A stretch of 64,000 nt of DNA, taken from positions 97,851 through 161,850 of the forward strand of contig NZ_QLYZ01000009.1 of NCBI RefSeq assembly GCF_003350325.1. The letters are read 5' to 3'. Every line of letters starts with the position of its first letter. Position 1 is the stretch's first letter. Under the pieces are notes generated by a model. It was not told the origin of the DNA. It made no database searches and saw only the letters and a list, made by a program, of their open reading frames with translations. Source of the DNA: Vibrio rhodolitus (GTDB lineage Bacteria; Pseudomonadota; Gammaproteobacteria; Enterobacterales; Vibrionaceae). The translations under genes were made by a program, and so were the position numbers. Below, one piece after another: positions 54,061 to 63,508 of this stretch.

Positions 54061-54364
54061 GGTATCTAATCGCTGACTGATGAACTGGGCAGTAAGGTGA
54101 GGCTAAAAATGAGAATACCTTACTATCTCTATGTATATATTGTTATTTTCAGTCGACCATGATGCATGATTTCGCTACGAGTTAGGCAGTAGTTTCCGTG
54201 CACTTAGTTTACCTGTATCACTTTTGATACAAATTGCTGTAATTGCATTGCTTGTGTGAGGTTCTATTAGCGGGAGTGATTTTGCGGGTGTGGGAGTCAA
54301 GACCAAGCTGCTCTTAGCTTTGAGCAAAGAGCAGCTTGGTGGTGAGCACTAATCTAACCGTGAG
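54061..54364. other. 304-bp gap between pheA and the GGDEF-EAL gene; 13-bp inverted repeat
   Basis: No gene seen. CCAAGCTGCTCTT (54303-54315) and AAGAGCAGCTTGG (54327-54339) form a perfect 13-bp stem 26 bases after the pheA stop. There is no clear T run, so termination may be partial or Rho-assisted. The remainder should hold the promoter of the GGDEF-EAL gene. Confidence 0.6.
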
Positions 54365-55543
54365 TTAGATCAGCTTCACTTGAGTTGGTTTGATGTTCTC
54401 ACTTGGGTAGCAACCTAAAACTTTCAAGTGCTTAGTGATGCGTGTCAGCTCTGTAAGGGCACTTTGCATGTTTTCTGAGTCAAGATGAGCATCAACATCG
54501 ACATAGAACATCTCTTCCCATGGGTTACCCATAATTGGACGCGATTCTAATTTGGTCATGTTGATTTCGTAGCGCTGTAATACCAAGAGTGTAGCAACCA
54601 GAGAGCCAGTTTCTTGAGATGTCGACATAATCAGCGTGGTCTTGGCTGGGATCTGTGGTGAAACTTCAACTGGTTTACGCGCGACCACAATAAAGCGAGT
54701 ATGATTTTCGGTCTGGTTGGCAATGTTGTCTTGAATCGCTTGCAAGCCATAAATCTTACCAGAAGAGGCATTGCCAATTGCCGCCACATCTGAACGGTTG
54801 AGTTCACGCACTTTTTGCATCGCATCGGCGGTACTGGCACAAGTTTTCAGTTCGATGTTTTTAAGGCGCCCAATAAACTCACTGCATTGTTGATGCGGTT
54901 GTGGGTGCGAATACAGCGTGGTTAGGTTTTCTAGGCGAATGTCTTCAGTCGCTACTAAGCAGTGCTCGATAGGTAAGGTCATTTCACCAACGATGTACAA
55001 CGTGGTGTGCTGCAGTAGGTCGTAGACTTCGTTTATTGAACCTGAACTGGTGTTTTCAATGGGTAGCACGCCGTAATCAGCGTGACCAGATTCAACGGTG
55101 TTAGCGACTTCTTTAAAGCCTTCGCAATTTAACTCAATCAGCTCGGTATTTTTACGACTAAAATATTCACGGCTCGCCAGATGTGAATACGAGCCTTTTG
55201 AACCAAGGAAAGCGACACGTGCAAGTGGTTTGCGGCTCAATTCAGGATTGGCTAGGTTTTGTAGATAAGATTGTTGTAGCAGAACTGAGTCTTCAATAAT
55301 GGCATGGAATAGCTTAGTGATGTATTGCGCATCAAGCTCATATTTTTCCAGACCGCTATTGATCAATTTGACCAGCAGTTGTTGTTCTCGCTCTGCATCA
55401 CGGACTGGTTTTGCCGTGTGTACTTTGCTCTTTGCTACTTCAATACTCATCTTACGACGTTCTGAAAGTAACTGTAGCAATTTATCGTCTAGCTCATTGA
55501 GCCTAAGACGAATTTCGTCGAGTGAGTATTGTTGGTCTGTCAT
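54365..55543 (-). CDS. pheA: Chorismate mutase/prephenate dehydratase (P-protein)
   Basis: Bifunctional enzyme of phenylalanine synthesis, 392 residues from ATG 55543 (TAAGGA seven bases upstream). A longer open frame up to 55693 crosses the attenuator and is rejected. Domains: AroQ mutase (about 1-90, LDEIRLRLNELDDKLLQLL), prephenate dehydratase (about 105-285, VAFLGSKGSYSHLA and NHTRFIVVARK), and ACT regulatory domain (about 298-375, with LESRPI that binds Phe). Controlled by the leader peptide and attenuator at 55560-55680. Confidence 0.96.
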   Translation of the reverse strand: MTDQQYSLDEIRLRLNELDDKLLQLLSERRKMSIEVAKSKVHTAKPVRDAEREQQLLVKLINSGLEKYELDAQYITKLFHAIIEDSVLLQQSYLQNLANPELSRKPLARVAFLGSKGSYSHLASREYFSRKNTELIELNCEGFKEVANTVESGHADYGVLPIENTSSGSINEVYDLLQHTTLYIVGEMTLPIEHCLVATEDIRLENLTTLYSHPQPHQQCSEFIGRLKNIELKTCASTADAMQKVRELNRSDVAAIGNASSGKIYGLQAIQDNIANQTENHTRFIVVARKPVEVSPQIPAKTTLIMSTSQETGSLVATLLVLQRYEINMTKLESRPIMGNPWEEMFYVDVDAHLDSENMQSALTELTRITKHLKVLGCYPSENIKPTQVKLI

Positions 55544-55559
55544 CCTAATATCCTTACAT

Positions 55560-55641
55560 AAAAAAACCTCCCGTTGGGGAGGCTTTCTGTTCGTTTTTGA
55601 CTTATCTTCCGAAAACGAGTCAGCCTCCAAAATTATTGGAG
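55560..55641 (-). promoter_or_regulatory. pheA transcription attenuator
   Basis: Minus strand, in order: pause hairpin CTCCAA-TAAT-TTTGGAG at the end of the leader peptide; antiterminator GGAGGCT (55622-55628) pairing with AGCCTCC (55578-55584); terminator stem CCTCCC-CAAC-GGGAGG (55567-55582) with a run of seven T (55560-55566). The AGCCTCC segment belongs to both alternative stems, the classical attenuation arrangement. Confidence 0.9.
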
Positions 55642-55680
55642 AAAAAACAAGTCGAAAAAGAACAGATGAGTTAGTTGCAT
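55633..55680 (-). CDS. pheL: pheA leader peptide
   Basis: 15-residue peptide MQLTHLFFFDLFFLQ with five Phe codons in a nine-codon stretch, followed by TAA. Ribosome stalling at the Phe codons when Phe-tRNA is scarce would favour the antiterminator and allow pheA transcription. The sequence differs from E. coli PheL but has the same design. SD is weak (GAATAAATTTT before ATG). Confidence 0.88.
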   Translation of the reverse strand: MQLTHLFFFDLFFLQ

Positions 55681-55710
55681 AAAATTTATTCACTTATCAA
55701 GTTAGTCAAC

Positions 55711-55739
55711 ACAATAAGCAACCGAGTTTTCAGCGTCAA
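55711..55739 (-). promoter_or_regulatory. Candidate pheL-pheA promoter
   Basis: Minus strand TTGACG (55734-55739), 17-base spacer, TATTGT (55711-55716). It lies just upstream of the leader peptide and downstream of the raiA terminator. Confidence 0.65.
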
Positions 55740-55741
55740 GC

Positions 55742-55770
55742 AAAAAAATAGCGCCCTTAGGCGCTATTTT
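55742..55770 (-). terminator. Terminator after raiA
   Basis: AAAATAGCGCC, CTTA, GGCGCTATTTT (11-bp stem); the A run at 55742-55748 gives a T run on the minus strand. It separates raiA from pheL. Confidence 0.92.
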
Positions 55771-55784
55771 TAATATCGATTTAA

Positions 55785-56117
55785 TTATTCCGCTTCTTCT
55801 ACTTCTTCAAGCTCCGGCTTTTCGCTGCGGCGAGCTTCTGGTTTGTGGCGTAGTTTGTTTAGCTGACGTTCAAGCTTTTGTTCCACTTCGTTAACGGCAG
55901 CATATAAATCTTCATGTAAAGCTGAAGCGACAAGCTTTCCTTTTGGTACCGTGATGACTGCTTCAAACTTCATTTGCTTGTTTGGCTCCTCGCTGAATGA
56001 CGCTTGGCAGCCAATAATATCTACTTGCCACTTTTCGAGCTTTTTAAACTTGCTCTCAATGTGATTGCGGATTGCAGAGGTGATGTCGATATTTTTACCA
56101 GTGATGTTTACTTTCAT
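55785..56117 (-). CDS. raiA: Ribosome hibernation factor RaiA (HPF family)
   Basis: Binds the 30S subunit and stalls translation in stationary phase or cold shock. 110 residues from ATG 56117 with GAGGAAA upstream; the frame opens seven codons earlier without SD. MKVNITGKNIDITSAIRNHIESKFKKLEKW and KLERQLNKLRHKPEARR match RaiA, and the acidic tail (ELEEVEEAE) is like E. coli RaiA. The order raiA-pheL-pheA is the same as in E. coli, which favours RaiA over Hpf. Confidence 0.9.
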   Translation of the reverse strand: MKVNITGKNIDITSAIRNHIESKFKKLEKWQVDIIGCQASFSEEPNKQMKFEAVITVPKGKLVASALHEDLYAAVNEVEQKLERQLNKLRHKPEARRSEKPELEEVEEAE

Positions 56118-56459
56118 AGATGTTTTCCTCTGTAGCATCCCTCATGGGTTAACTCCAGATTACTGATTCAAGATGGAAAAAATGTGATCTAAATCACTAA
56201 ATTGCCGATGGTATTTGAGTGAAAAGGGGTTTGTGATCTTTCTCAAACTGTTTTTGAATTTATCTATGAAAAAGCTTGTGAAACAAAAAAAACGCGTTAG
56301 ATTGGTAAGGGTATCTAGCTAAAAAGCACCTGTTTTTTAGGGCACTTATACGACCTAAATAAACTGCTTGCTCAATCCTTGAGCACTATCAAGTTGTGAT
56401 ACAGGTCTCGTCATCCCCCCATTTCCTTTTTTGGCGTGTGCGCCTAACTCATTTCAGTG
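56118..56459. promoter_or_regulatory. raiA upstream region with a CRP-like site (342 bp, no gene)
   Basis: 56183-56198 reads TGTGA-TCTAAA-TCACT, one mismatch from the CRP consensus TGTGA-N6-TCACA. A weaker copy, TGTGA-TCTTTC-TCAAA, lies at 56232-56247. CRP activation of raiA is known in E. coli, so this fits. No other gene is visible; the right part lies downstream of the mltF-like gene and shows no clear terminator. Confidence 0.55.
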
Positions 56460-57893
56460 TTATTTCACTTCAATCGGAAAAATCAGCGGATTGGTTTCTG
56501 CGTGGTTGGTTTGATTACGACTTTGCTGCAAAAGCGAGAGTTGCGTGTAGATAATGAAGTAGCGATTGATATTGGCAACATAGTGCACCGGTTCTCTACC
56601 AATATTTCTTCGCGTGACGATTTCAACATTCTTAAACCATTTGTTCGAATCGTAGCCTTGCTGGCGCGCAATGCGGCGCATTTTGCGGATGTTGCCGGGA
56701 CCAGCATTGTAAGCTGCTAGCGCAAAGTAAACTTTATTGTCGGCACTGATATTGCTGTCGTTAAAGTAGCGGTCTTTGATAAATCGCATGTATTTCACGC
56801 CTGCGTGGATATTGCAATCGATTTTGTAAATATTGGGGATATTGATATTCGGGTCTCTCGCGGTGCTGGGTAAGATCTGCATAATCCCTACGGCGCCCAT
56901 ATGGGAGACTTTACTCTGATCGAGACCTGACTCTTGATACCCTTGCGCTGAGATCATTAGTGGGTCAAAGCCATATTGGTCAGAATATTTAATGAAGATT
57001 TCAGACATTGATTCGAGCTTACGGATGTTTGTCGGGTTCAAGACTTGTCGTAACCAGCGGGTATTGTCGAGGTACTTGCCGTAAATCACATTGCCCATTA
57101 GCGTTCCAGAGCGATGTTTTCGTAGATATTGATCAACTAAGTTTTTTAACTTGGGACTCTCTTTTCTCATTGCCCAAGCAATGGTGCCATTTTTGCGCAA
57201 CGGCATTTTTTTGTGCGCCTCGATATTGTCCATTACTGATAGCCAAAGTTCGCTTTTGTGACTATCTAACACCGTCGCTTTGATATGACCTTGGTTGACC
57301 ATTTCCATCACTTCGTAATCTTGGAGTGTCTCTTGTAGAAAACGAATCAATACTGGCGGCTTTCCAAGTTTATTGAGTTGGTGATTTAGCTTCTGCAGGC
57401 TTTCGAAGTAACTGGAACTGGCGCGCACCCAAAACTCTTTACCACTTAATTGGCTGATGTTGGTGTATTGCTTGGTGTGTTTTTCGGTAATGATCCACTC
57501 TTGTACACCAGTGCGCACTGGTGAGCTAAATTCGACTTTTTCTTTTCTTGGCTGAGTAATGGTTAAGTTCGCGACGACAAGATCGCCATAGCCCTGTTCA
57601 AGCAAAGGTAAGAGATCATCACGATCAACTGGGATCACCTGTAGGTTAAGATAAGAAGAGCGCTGTTTGAGCTGCTTTTCAAAGTGATAGAGCAGTTCAG
57701 CTAAGATCCCTTTTGGTTGTCCACCCTCTATATAGTAAAACCCCAGATCTGCGGCAACCAACACGCGGATAACGCCGCGTTTTTCTAGTGCAGGCAAATC
57801 GCCAAAATGAGGCGTTTTTTCAAGAGGAGTGAGCGAAAGGGCTAAAGTCTGTAGAGGAAGCAATAGCCATAATAACCAAAGCGCTTTAAACAT
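56460..57893 (-). CDS. mltF: MltF-like lytic transglycosylase with solute-binding domain
   Basis: 477 residues with a signal peptide (MFKALWLLWLLLPLQTLALS). The first half is a periplasmic type 3 solute-binding domain (about 35-265, RGVIRVLVAADLGFYYI and GYGDLVVANLTIT); the second is an SLT domain with the catalytic Glu in SAQGYQESGLDQ (near 316), GAVGIMQILPSTA and AAYNAGPGNI. This two-part layout is that of MltF, which cleaves peptidoglycan at the membrane. The solute-binding part regulates the transglycosylase in Pseudomonas MltF. No lipobox is seen. Confidence 0.88.
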   Translation of the reverse strand: MFKALWLLWLLLPLQTLALSLTPLEKTPHFGDLPALEKRGVIRVLVAADLGFYYIEGGQPKGILAELLYHFEKQLKQRSSYLNLQVIPVDRDDLLPLLEQGYGDLVVANLTITQPRKEKVEFSSPVRTGVQEWIITEKHTKQYTNISQLSGKEFWVRASSSYFESLQKLNHQLNKLGKPPVLIRFLQETLQDYEVMEMVNQGHIKATVLDSHKSELWLSVMDNIEAHKKMPLRKNGTIAWAMRKESPKLKNLVDQYLRKHRSGTLMGNVIYGKYLDNTRWLRQVLNPTNIRKLESMSEIFIKYSDQYGFDPLMISAQGYQESGLDQSKVSHMGAVGIMQILPSTARDPNINIPNIYKIDCNIHAGVKYMRFIKDRYFNDSNISADNKVYFALAAYNAGPGNIRKMRRIARQQGYDSNKWFKNVEIVTRRNIGREPVHYVANINRYFIIYTQLSLLQQSRNQTNHAETNPLIFPIEVK

Positions 57894-57992
57894 AAGATAG
57901 CCTTTTTAGGTAACTCTATTAAAGGTAGCTTTTGTTAAGCAGTAAACAAGGTGAGATAAAATAATGGCTTAGCAGGGGTATTTGCAGAAAAG

Positions 57993-58020
57993 AAAAAACC
58001 GCTCATCAAAAGCGGTTTTT
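57993..58020 (-). terminator. Terminator after bamD
   Basis: AAAAAACCGCT, seven-base loop, AGCGGTTTTT; on the minus strand it ends in a T run. It lies between bamD and the mltF-like gene. Confidence 0.88.
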
Positions 58021-58063
58021 GTAAATGCAGTGGCTTAAAAGCGAGTGCTTAAAGGTAAACCAT

Positions 58064-58789
58064 CTAGCTTGGGTTTAGCTCCATTAGCTGACGAGTGCGC
58101 TCAACCGCTTCTTCCAGACCGAGCTCTTGATAAGCTTGCAGCTGAATATTCAGAGCTTTGCGTGCCGCTTCTGTATTTGGGTAAGTCTTTTGTAGCTCTT
58201 GGCAACGGTTGATTGCTGCAATCCAAGCCTCACGACGCAAATAAAAGTCTGCAGTGGCAAGATCGTATTCTGCTAAACGATTTTTAAGTGCGAACATACG
58301 TTTTTGCGCATCTTCTGCATAAGGGCTATTTGGGTAGCGCTCGAGCAATTTCTTAAAATCTGCGAAAGCAGACTTCACGGGTTCAGGATCGCGGTCGCTG
58401 CGATCGATATTGAACACATCGTGCATAAAGTTACGATCTTGTGCCATGTGCGTCAGACCACGCATGTATAGCACCCAGTCTAACTTGTCATTGGTTGGGT
58501 TTAGGCGCATAAAGCGCTCAATGGTTGCTAGACCTAACGCCAAGTCATCATTTTTATAGTAGGCATAGATAAGGTCGAGCTGAACCTGCTCTGAATAGGC
58601 ACCAAATGGGTAACGAGAGTCGAGCGCTTCGAGTTTCTCGATTGCCGTCATCCAACTACCTTCTTGCAATAATACCTGTGCTTCAGAGTAAAGCTCTGAT
58701 GGTGGAACATCTGGAACGATCTCTTCGCTGCTGGTACATCCGACGAGTAAACTAAGTGCCAATAATCCAGATAAAGTATGCTGTTTCAT
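58064..58789 (-). CDS. bamD: Outer membrane assembly lipoprotein BamD
   Basis: Essential partner of BamA in outer membrane protein insertion. 241 residues from ATG 58789. The signal peptide MKQHTLSGLLALSLLVGC has lipobox LVGC (Cys18). Five TPR-like repeats make up the mature protein (SELYSEAQVLLQEGSW, YPFGAYSEQVQLDLIYAYYK, LLERYPNSPYAEDAQKRM). An AAGGA lies 14 bases upstream of the ATG, farther than usual. Divergent from rluD, as in most gammaproteobacteria. Confidence 0.95.
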   Translation of the reverse strand: MKQHTLSGLLALSLLVGCTSSEEIVPDVPPSELYSEAQVLLQEGSWMTAIEKLEALDSRYPFGAYSEQVQLDLIYAYYKNDDLALGLATIERFMRLNPTNDKLDWVLYMRGLTHMAQDRNFMHDVFNIDRSDRDPEPVKSAFADFKKLLERYPNSPYAEDAQKRMFALKNRLAEYDLATADFYLRREAWIAAINRCQELQKTYPNTEAARKALNIQLQAYQELGLEEAVERTRQLMELNPS

Positions 58790-58919
58790 GTCAGGAGTCG
58801 ATTCCTTGAAGTAAATAATTCTCTCGCTTCCGTTACTTTCTTGTCGGTAGCAGATACAATGGAGCAATATTCTTCCATACTAGTGACAATTAGTCTCACA
58901 GTTTTTAAAAAAGTTCGAT

Positions 58920-59897
58920 ATGGCTCAGCAGATTGAATTAACCAATACAGTAAAAGATAGTCAATTAGGTCAACGTCTTGACCAGGCTATCGCAGAAATT
59001 TTTGCCGACTTCTCTCGCTCGCGACTCAAAGAGTGGCTACTTGCGGGTAAAGTACAAGTTGACGGCGAGGTCGTAACCAAACCGCGTACTAAAGTGATGG
59101 GCGGCGAAGTCATCACACTGCAAGCGGAACTTGAAGATGAAGAGCGCTGGGAAGCGCAAGATATCCCATTGGATATCGTTTATGAAGATGATGACATCAT
59201 TGTAATCAACAAGCCGCGTGATTTCGTAGTACACCCAGGTGCAGGTACACCAGATGGCACAGCGCTAAACGCATTGCTACATCATTATCCTGATATCGCG
59301 GAAGTACCACGTGCGGGTATTGTGCACCGTCTAGATAAAGACACTACTGGTTTGATGGTGGTGGCGAAGACGGTTCCAGCGCAAACACGTTTAGTGCGTG
59401 CGTTGCAAAAACGTAACATCACGCGTGAATATGAAGCGATTGCAATCGGTCGTATGACAGCGGGCGGTAAAGTTGACAAAGCGATTGGTCGTCACTCAAC
59501 TAAGCGTACTTTGATGGCAGTAAGCCCAATGGGTAAACCAGCTGTAACGCATTACCGCGTGGCGGAGCACTTCCGTGAGCATACGCGTATTCGTCTACGT
59601 CTAGAAACCGGTCGTACTCACCAGATCCGTGTGCATATGTCATACCTACAGCATCCTCTGTTAGGTGACACAGCGTACGGTGGTCGTGCACGTATTCCTT
59701 CAGGCGCAACGCAAGAACTCACCGAGATGATCCGTGGTTTTGACCGTCAAGCACTGCACGCCGTTATGCTACGTTTCGAGCATCCAATTACAGGTGAAGA
59801 GCTAGAGTTCCACGCTCCAGTACCAGATGATATGGTGGCGATGACAGAAGCATTGCGTCAAGATGCTCAAGAACACGGATTAGAAGAAGAGTACTAA
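58920..59897 (+). CDS. rluD: 23S rRNA pseudouridine synthase RluD
   Basis: Makes pseudouridines 1911, 1915 and 1917 in helix 69 of 23S rRNA, needed for normal ribosome assembly. 325 residues. An S4 RNA-binding domain (about 18-80) precedes the catalytic domain with Asp139 in HRLDKDTTGLMVVAK, the same position as in E. coli. RTHQIRVHMSYLQHPLLGD is the second signature. It is followed by pgeF with a one-base gap. Confidence 0.96.
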   Translation: MAQQIELTNTVKDSQLGQRLDQAIAEIFADFSRSRLKEWLLAGKVQVDGEVVTKPRTKVMGGEVITLQAELEDEERWEAQDIPLDIVYEDDDIIVINKPRDFVVHPGAGTPDGTALNALLHHYPDIAEVPRAGIVHRLDKDTTGLMVVAKTVPAQTRLVRALQKRNITREYEAIAIGRMTAGGKVDKAIGRHSTKRTLMAVSPMGKPAVTHYRVAEHFREHTRIRLRLETGRTHQIRVHMSYLQHPLLGDTAYGGRARIPSGATQELTEMIRGFDRQALHAVMLRFEHPITGEELEFHAPVPDDMVAMTEALRQDAQEHGLEEEY

Positions 59898-59898
59898 T

Positions 59899-60624
59899 AT
59901 GTCGCTAATTATTCCTAATTGGAAAGTGCCTAAGCAGGTTAAAGCTATCTCGACGACACGTTTGGGTGGTTACTCTGCTGCACCATATCAAGGTTTGAAC
60001 CTTGGTAGCCATGTTGGGGATGAATTAGCAACGGTACTTGAAAATCGTCAGGTTTTGGTTGAGCTTGCGGGTATGCCGAGTGCGCCAGTTTGGCTCAATC
60101 AAACCCATTCGACGCACGTTGAAGTTGTCGATAAACCGACATCAAGCACGCTTGATGCGGATGGTTTATTTACTACGCAGCGTGGCGTGGTTTGCTCGGC
60201 AATGACGGCGGATTGTTTGCCTGTCTTGCTGACTAATACGCAAGGCACGCAAGTGGCTGCAGTTCATGCTGGTTGGCGTGGGCTCGCACATGGCATTGTC
60301 GAAAATGCAGTTGAGATGTTTGAAGGTGAGGTGATTGCTTGGCTTGGTCCTGCAATTGGTCCGAGCGCCTTTGAAGTTGGTGATGATGTACTGCAAGCAT
60401 TCTGTGATTTTGACGCACAGGCGAGTCGTGCATTTAAACCGACAGGCACTGCGGGTAAATGGTGGGCAAATATGGATCAAATTGCCACTCAGCGCTTGAA
60501 TAAACTCGGCGTAAGCCAAGTATACGCCAGCGGTATGTGTACTTACTCTGACCCTGAACAATTCTACTCCTATCGTCGTGATGGGGTGACTGGACGACAA
60601 GCCAGTTTGATTTGGCTCGAATGA
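59899..60624 (+). CDS. pgeF: Peptidoglycan editing factor PgeF (YfiH)
   Basis: Laccase-domain (DUF152) protein that hydrolyses mis-incorporated UDP-MurNAc-L-Ser, keeping L-Ala in the wall stem peptide. Older annotations call it polyphenol oxidase. 241 residues. The metal ligands are visible in NQTHSTHVEVV (His, near 69), TADCLPVLL (Cys, near 106) and VHAGWRGLAHGI (His, near 123). Start ATG one base after the rluD stop. Ends before a terminator. Confidence 0.94.
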   Translation: MSLIIPNWKVPKQVKAISTTRLGGYSAAPYQGLNLGSHVGDELATVLENRQVLVELAGMPSAPVWLNQTHSTHVEVVDKPTSSTLDADGLFTTQRGVVCSAMTADCLPVLLTNTQGTQVAAVHAGWRGLAHGIVENAVEMFEGEVIAWLGPAIGPSAFEVGDDVLQAFCDFDAQASRAFKPTGTAGKWWANMDQIATQRLNKLGVSQVYASGMCTYSDPEQFYSYRRDGVTGRQASLIWLE

Positions 60625-60639
60625 TGTTCTGAACAATAT

Positions 60640-60666
60640 AAGGTTGACTATATGTCAGCCTTTTTT
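60640..60666 (+). terminator. Terminator after pgeF
   Basis: AAGGTTGAC, TATAT, GTCAGCCTT (nine pairs with one G-U), then TTTT. Confidence 0.85.
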
Positions 60667-60678
60667 CATTTTTGCGCC

Positions 60679-60707
60679 CTTGAAAATCACACCATGCGTA
60701 GCCATCT
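60679..60707 (+). promoter_or_regulatory. Heat-shock (sigma-32) promoter of clpB
   Basis: CTTGAAA (60679-60685), 14-base spacer, AGCCATCT (60700-60707). Compare the sigma-32 consensus CTTGAAA and CCCCATNT. It lies 46 bases before the clpB start, between the pgeF terminator and clpB. Confidence 0.75.
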
Positions 60708-60753
60708 TTGTTAATGAAATAGAATTACCTCAGTTGAGTTTAGGAAGGTTGAA

Positions 60754-63327
60754 ATGCGTCTAGACAGATTTACTAGCAAGTTCCAAATCGCTATTTCTGA
60801 CGCGCAGTCTTTGGCGTTAGGTCGTGATCATCAATATATTGAACCTGTGCACCTGATGGTGGCACTGATGGATCAAAATGGTAGCCCGATCCGCCCACTA
60901 CTGACGATGTTAAGCGTTGATGTTTCTCAATTACGTTCTAAGTTAGGAGAGATGTTAGATCGCTTACCGAAAGTGAGTGGCATTGGTGGTGATGTTCAGC
61001 TCTCGGGCAGCATGGGCACTCTTTTTAACCTATGTGACAAAGTGGCGCAAAAACGCCAAGACACCTATATCTCTTCAGAGATTTTCTTGCTGGCGGCAAT
61101 TGAAGATCGTGGACCTTTGGGCGCGTTGCTGAAAGAGTTTGGCATTACCGAGCAAAAAGTGACCGAAGCGATCGATAAGATCAGAGGTGGTCAAAAGGTC
61201 GATGACCCAAATGCAGAAGAGATGCGCCAAGCACTCGAGAAATTTACCGTCGATCTTACCGAGCGAGCTGAGCAAGGTAAATTGGACCCTGTGATTGGTC
61301 GTGATGATGAGATCCGTCGAACGATTCAAGTGTTGCAGCGCCGTACCAAAAATAACCCAGTTATCATCGGTGAGCCTGGGGTGGGTAAAACCGCGATAGT
61401 TGAAGGTCTTGCTCAGCGCATCATTAATAATGAAGTGCCGGAAGGCTTACGTGGTCGCCGCGTATTGTCTCTCGACATGGGCGCACTAGTCGCAGGTGCT
61501 AAATACCGAGGCGAATTTGAAGAGCGCCTAAAATCAGTCCTCAATGAACTGTCTAAAGAAGAGGGCAATATCATCCTCTTTATTGATGAGATTCATACTA
61601 TGGTAGGGGCTGGTAAAGGCGAAGGCTCAATGGATGCGGGCAATATGCTCAAGCCAGCCCTTGCTCGTGGTGAACTTCATTGTGTCGGAGCGACGACTTT
61701 AGATGAATACCGTCAGTATATGGAGAAAGACCCTGCGTTAGAGCGTCGTTTTCAAAAAGTGCTGGTGGATGAGCCAACAGTAGAAGATACCGTTGCGATC
61801 TTACGTGGTCTTAAAGAGCGTTATGAATTGCACCACCATGTTGAAATTACCGATCCAGCGATTGTTGCTGCAGCAACGCTTTCACATCGTTATGTCTCTG
61901 ATCGCCAATTACCGGATAAAGCGATCGATCTTATTGATGAAGCGGCGTCGAGCATTCGTATGCAAATGGACTCGAAACCGGAAGCGCTTGATAAGCTAGA
62001 GCGTAAGATCATTCAATTAAAGATCGAGCAACAGGCGCTAAGTAACGAGCAAGATGAAGCGAGTGAAAAACGCCTAGAGATTCTGAATCAAGAACTGCAA
62101 GAGAAAGAACGTGATTTTGCTGAGCTTGAAGAAGTGTGGAATACAGAGAAAGCTGCACTGTCTGGTACTCAACATATCAAGACTGAACTTGAACAAGCGC
62201 GTCTTGATATGGAGTTAGCTCGTCGTGCGGGTGATTTAAGCCGTATGTCTGAGCTGCAATATGGACGTATTCCTGAGCTAGAAAAACAGCTCGACTTAGC
62301 GACGCAAGCTGAAATGCAAGAAATGACGCTGCTGCGCAACAAAGTGACCGATGCAGAAATTGCCGAAGTTCTGTCTAAACAAACTGGCATTCCAGTATCT
62401 AAGATGCTGGAGGCAGAGAAAGAGAAGCTGCTGCGTATGGAGCAAGTGCTACATAAGCGTGTTATTGGTCAGAAAGAAGCGGTTGAAGTGGTGGCGAATG
62501 CGATTCGCCGGAGTCGAGCTGGTCTCTCTGACCCAAATAAACCGATTGGTTCTTTCCTATTCTTAGGTCCAACCGGTGTAGGTAAAACCGAACTGTGTAA
62601 AACATTGGCAAACTTTATGTTTGATAGTGAAGACGCCATGGTACGTATCGACATGTCTGAGTTTATGGAGAAACACTCTGTGGCTCGCTTGGTCGGTGCG
62701 CCTCCAGGTTATGTTGGCTATGAAGAGGGTGGCTATTTAACTGAAGCGGTGCGACGTAAACCATACTCAGTGATTCTATTAGATGAAGTTGAGAAGGCGC
62801 ATCCGGATGTCTTCAATATATTGCTACAAGTATTGGATGATGGACGCTTAACTGATGGTCAAGGTCGTACGGTTGATTTTCGCAATACGGTTGTGATCAT
62901 GACGTCGAACCTCGGTTCTTCACGTATTCAAGAGAACTTTAATACCCTCGATTACCAAGGTATTAAGAATGAAGTGATGGAAGTGGTAACGAAACACTTC
63001 AGACCTGAGTTCCTTAACCGTGTTGATGAAAGTGTCGTTTTCCATCCACTTGGTCAGGATCATATTAAGTCGATTGCGGCAATTCAGTTGTTACGTCTAT
63101 CTAAGCGTATGGAAGAGCGTGGTTTCCATATGGAAGTATCAGAGAAAGCGTTGGACTTGATTGCTCAAGTTGGCTTTGACCCAGTATACGGCGCGCGACC
63201 ACTAAAACGCGCGATCCAACAAAGTGTTGAGAACCCGTTGGCGAAAGCGATACTTTCAGGACGAGTGGTGCCGGATAAAACTATCAAACTGATTGTGCAC
63301 AATGACCAAATTGTTGCTCACCAGTAA
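60754..63327 (+). CDS. clpB: Disaggregating chaperone ClpB
   Basis: Hexameric AAA+ chaperone that dissolves aggregates with DnaK. 857 residues, identical in length to E. coli ClpB. Domains: N-terminal Clp repeat domain (about 1-145), first AAA+ with Walker [10 protein letters not shown] (near 206), coiled-coil middle domain (about 410-525), second AAA+ with GPTGVGKTE (near 605), then C-terminal D2-small domain. Start ATG 60754, with TTTAGGAAGG upstream. Preceded by a heat-shock promoter. Confidence 0.97.
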   Translation: MRLDRFTSKFQIAISDAQSLALGRDHQYIEPVHLMVALMDQNGSPIRPLLTMLSVDVSQLRSKLGEMLDRLPKVSGIGGDVQLSGSMGTLFNLCDKVAQKRQDTYISSEIFLLAAIEDRGPLGALLKEFGITEQKVTEAIDKIRGGQKVDDPNAEEMRQALEKFTVDLTERAEQGKLDPVIGRDDEIRRTIQVLQRRTKNNPVIIGEPGVGKTAIVEGLAQRIINNEVPEGLRGRRVLSLDMGALVAGAKYRGEFEERLKSVLNELSKEEGNIILFIDEIHTMVGAGKGEGSMDAGNMLKPALARGELHCVGATTLDEYRQYMEKDPALERRFQKVLVDEPTVEDTVAILRGLKERYELHHHVEITDPAIVAAATLSHRYVSDRQLPDKAIDLIDEAASSIRMQMDSKPEALDKLERKIIQLKIEQQALSNEQDEASEKRLEILNQELQEKERDFAELEEVWNTEKAALSGTQHIKTELEQARLDMELARRAGDLSRMSELQYGRIPELEKQLDLATQAEMQEMTLLRNKVTDAEIAEVLSKQTGIPVSKMLEAEKEKLLRMEQVLHKRVIGQKEAVEVVANAIRRSRAGLSDPNKPIGSFLFLGPTGVGKTELCKTLANFMFDSEDAMVRIDMSEFMEKHSVARLVGAPPGYVGYEEGGYLTEAVRRKPYSVILLDEVEKAHPDVFNILLQVLDDGRLTDGQGRTVDFRNTVVIMTSNLGSSRIQENFNTLDYQGIKNEVMEVVTKHFRPEFLNRVDESVVFHPLGQDHIKSIAAIQLLRLSKRMEERGFHMEVSEKALDLIAQVGFDPVYGARPLKRAIQQSVENPLAKAILSGRVVPDKTIKLIVHNDQIVAHQ

Positions 63328-63341
63328 GCATAAGTGGCGAG

Positions 63342-63366
63342 AAAAGGGGCTTTGAGCCCCTTTTTT
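63342..63366 (+). terminator. Terminator after clpB
   Basis: AAAAGGGGCT, TTG, AGCCCCTTTT followed by T residues. Confidence 0.93.
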
Positions 63367-63429
63367 GCTGCTGTTTTAACTGTTTTGTTTAAAATCCGTG
63401 CAAACAAACTGAAAGTGGTAAAAAAACTA

Positions 63430-63457
63430 TTGCCAGCTAAAATTATCTCCCTATAAT
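63430..63457 (+). promoter_or_regulatory. rrn promoter, upstream copy
   Basis: TTGCCA (63430-63435), 16-base spacer, TATAAT (63452-63457), with a GC-containing discriminator (TCGCCTCC). AT-rich A tract just upstream suits an UP element. Confidence 0.75.
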
Positions 63458-63508
63458 TCGCCTCCGTTGTCACGACAAACCAAGCGGTTTAGCGCAGCAA
63501 CAAGACGG

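Noticed and set aside
55544..55693. N-terminal extension of PheA by 50 residues
   Set aside because: It is a read-through of the attenuator region; the true start at 55543 has an SD and matches the family.
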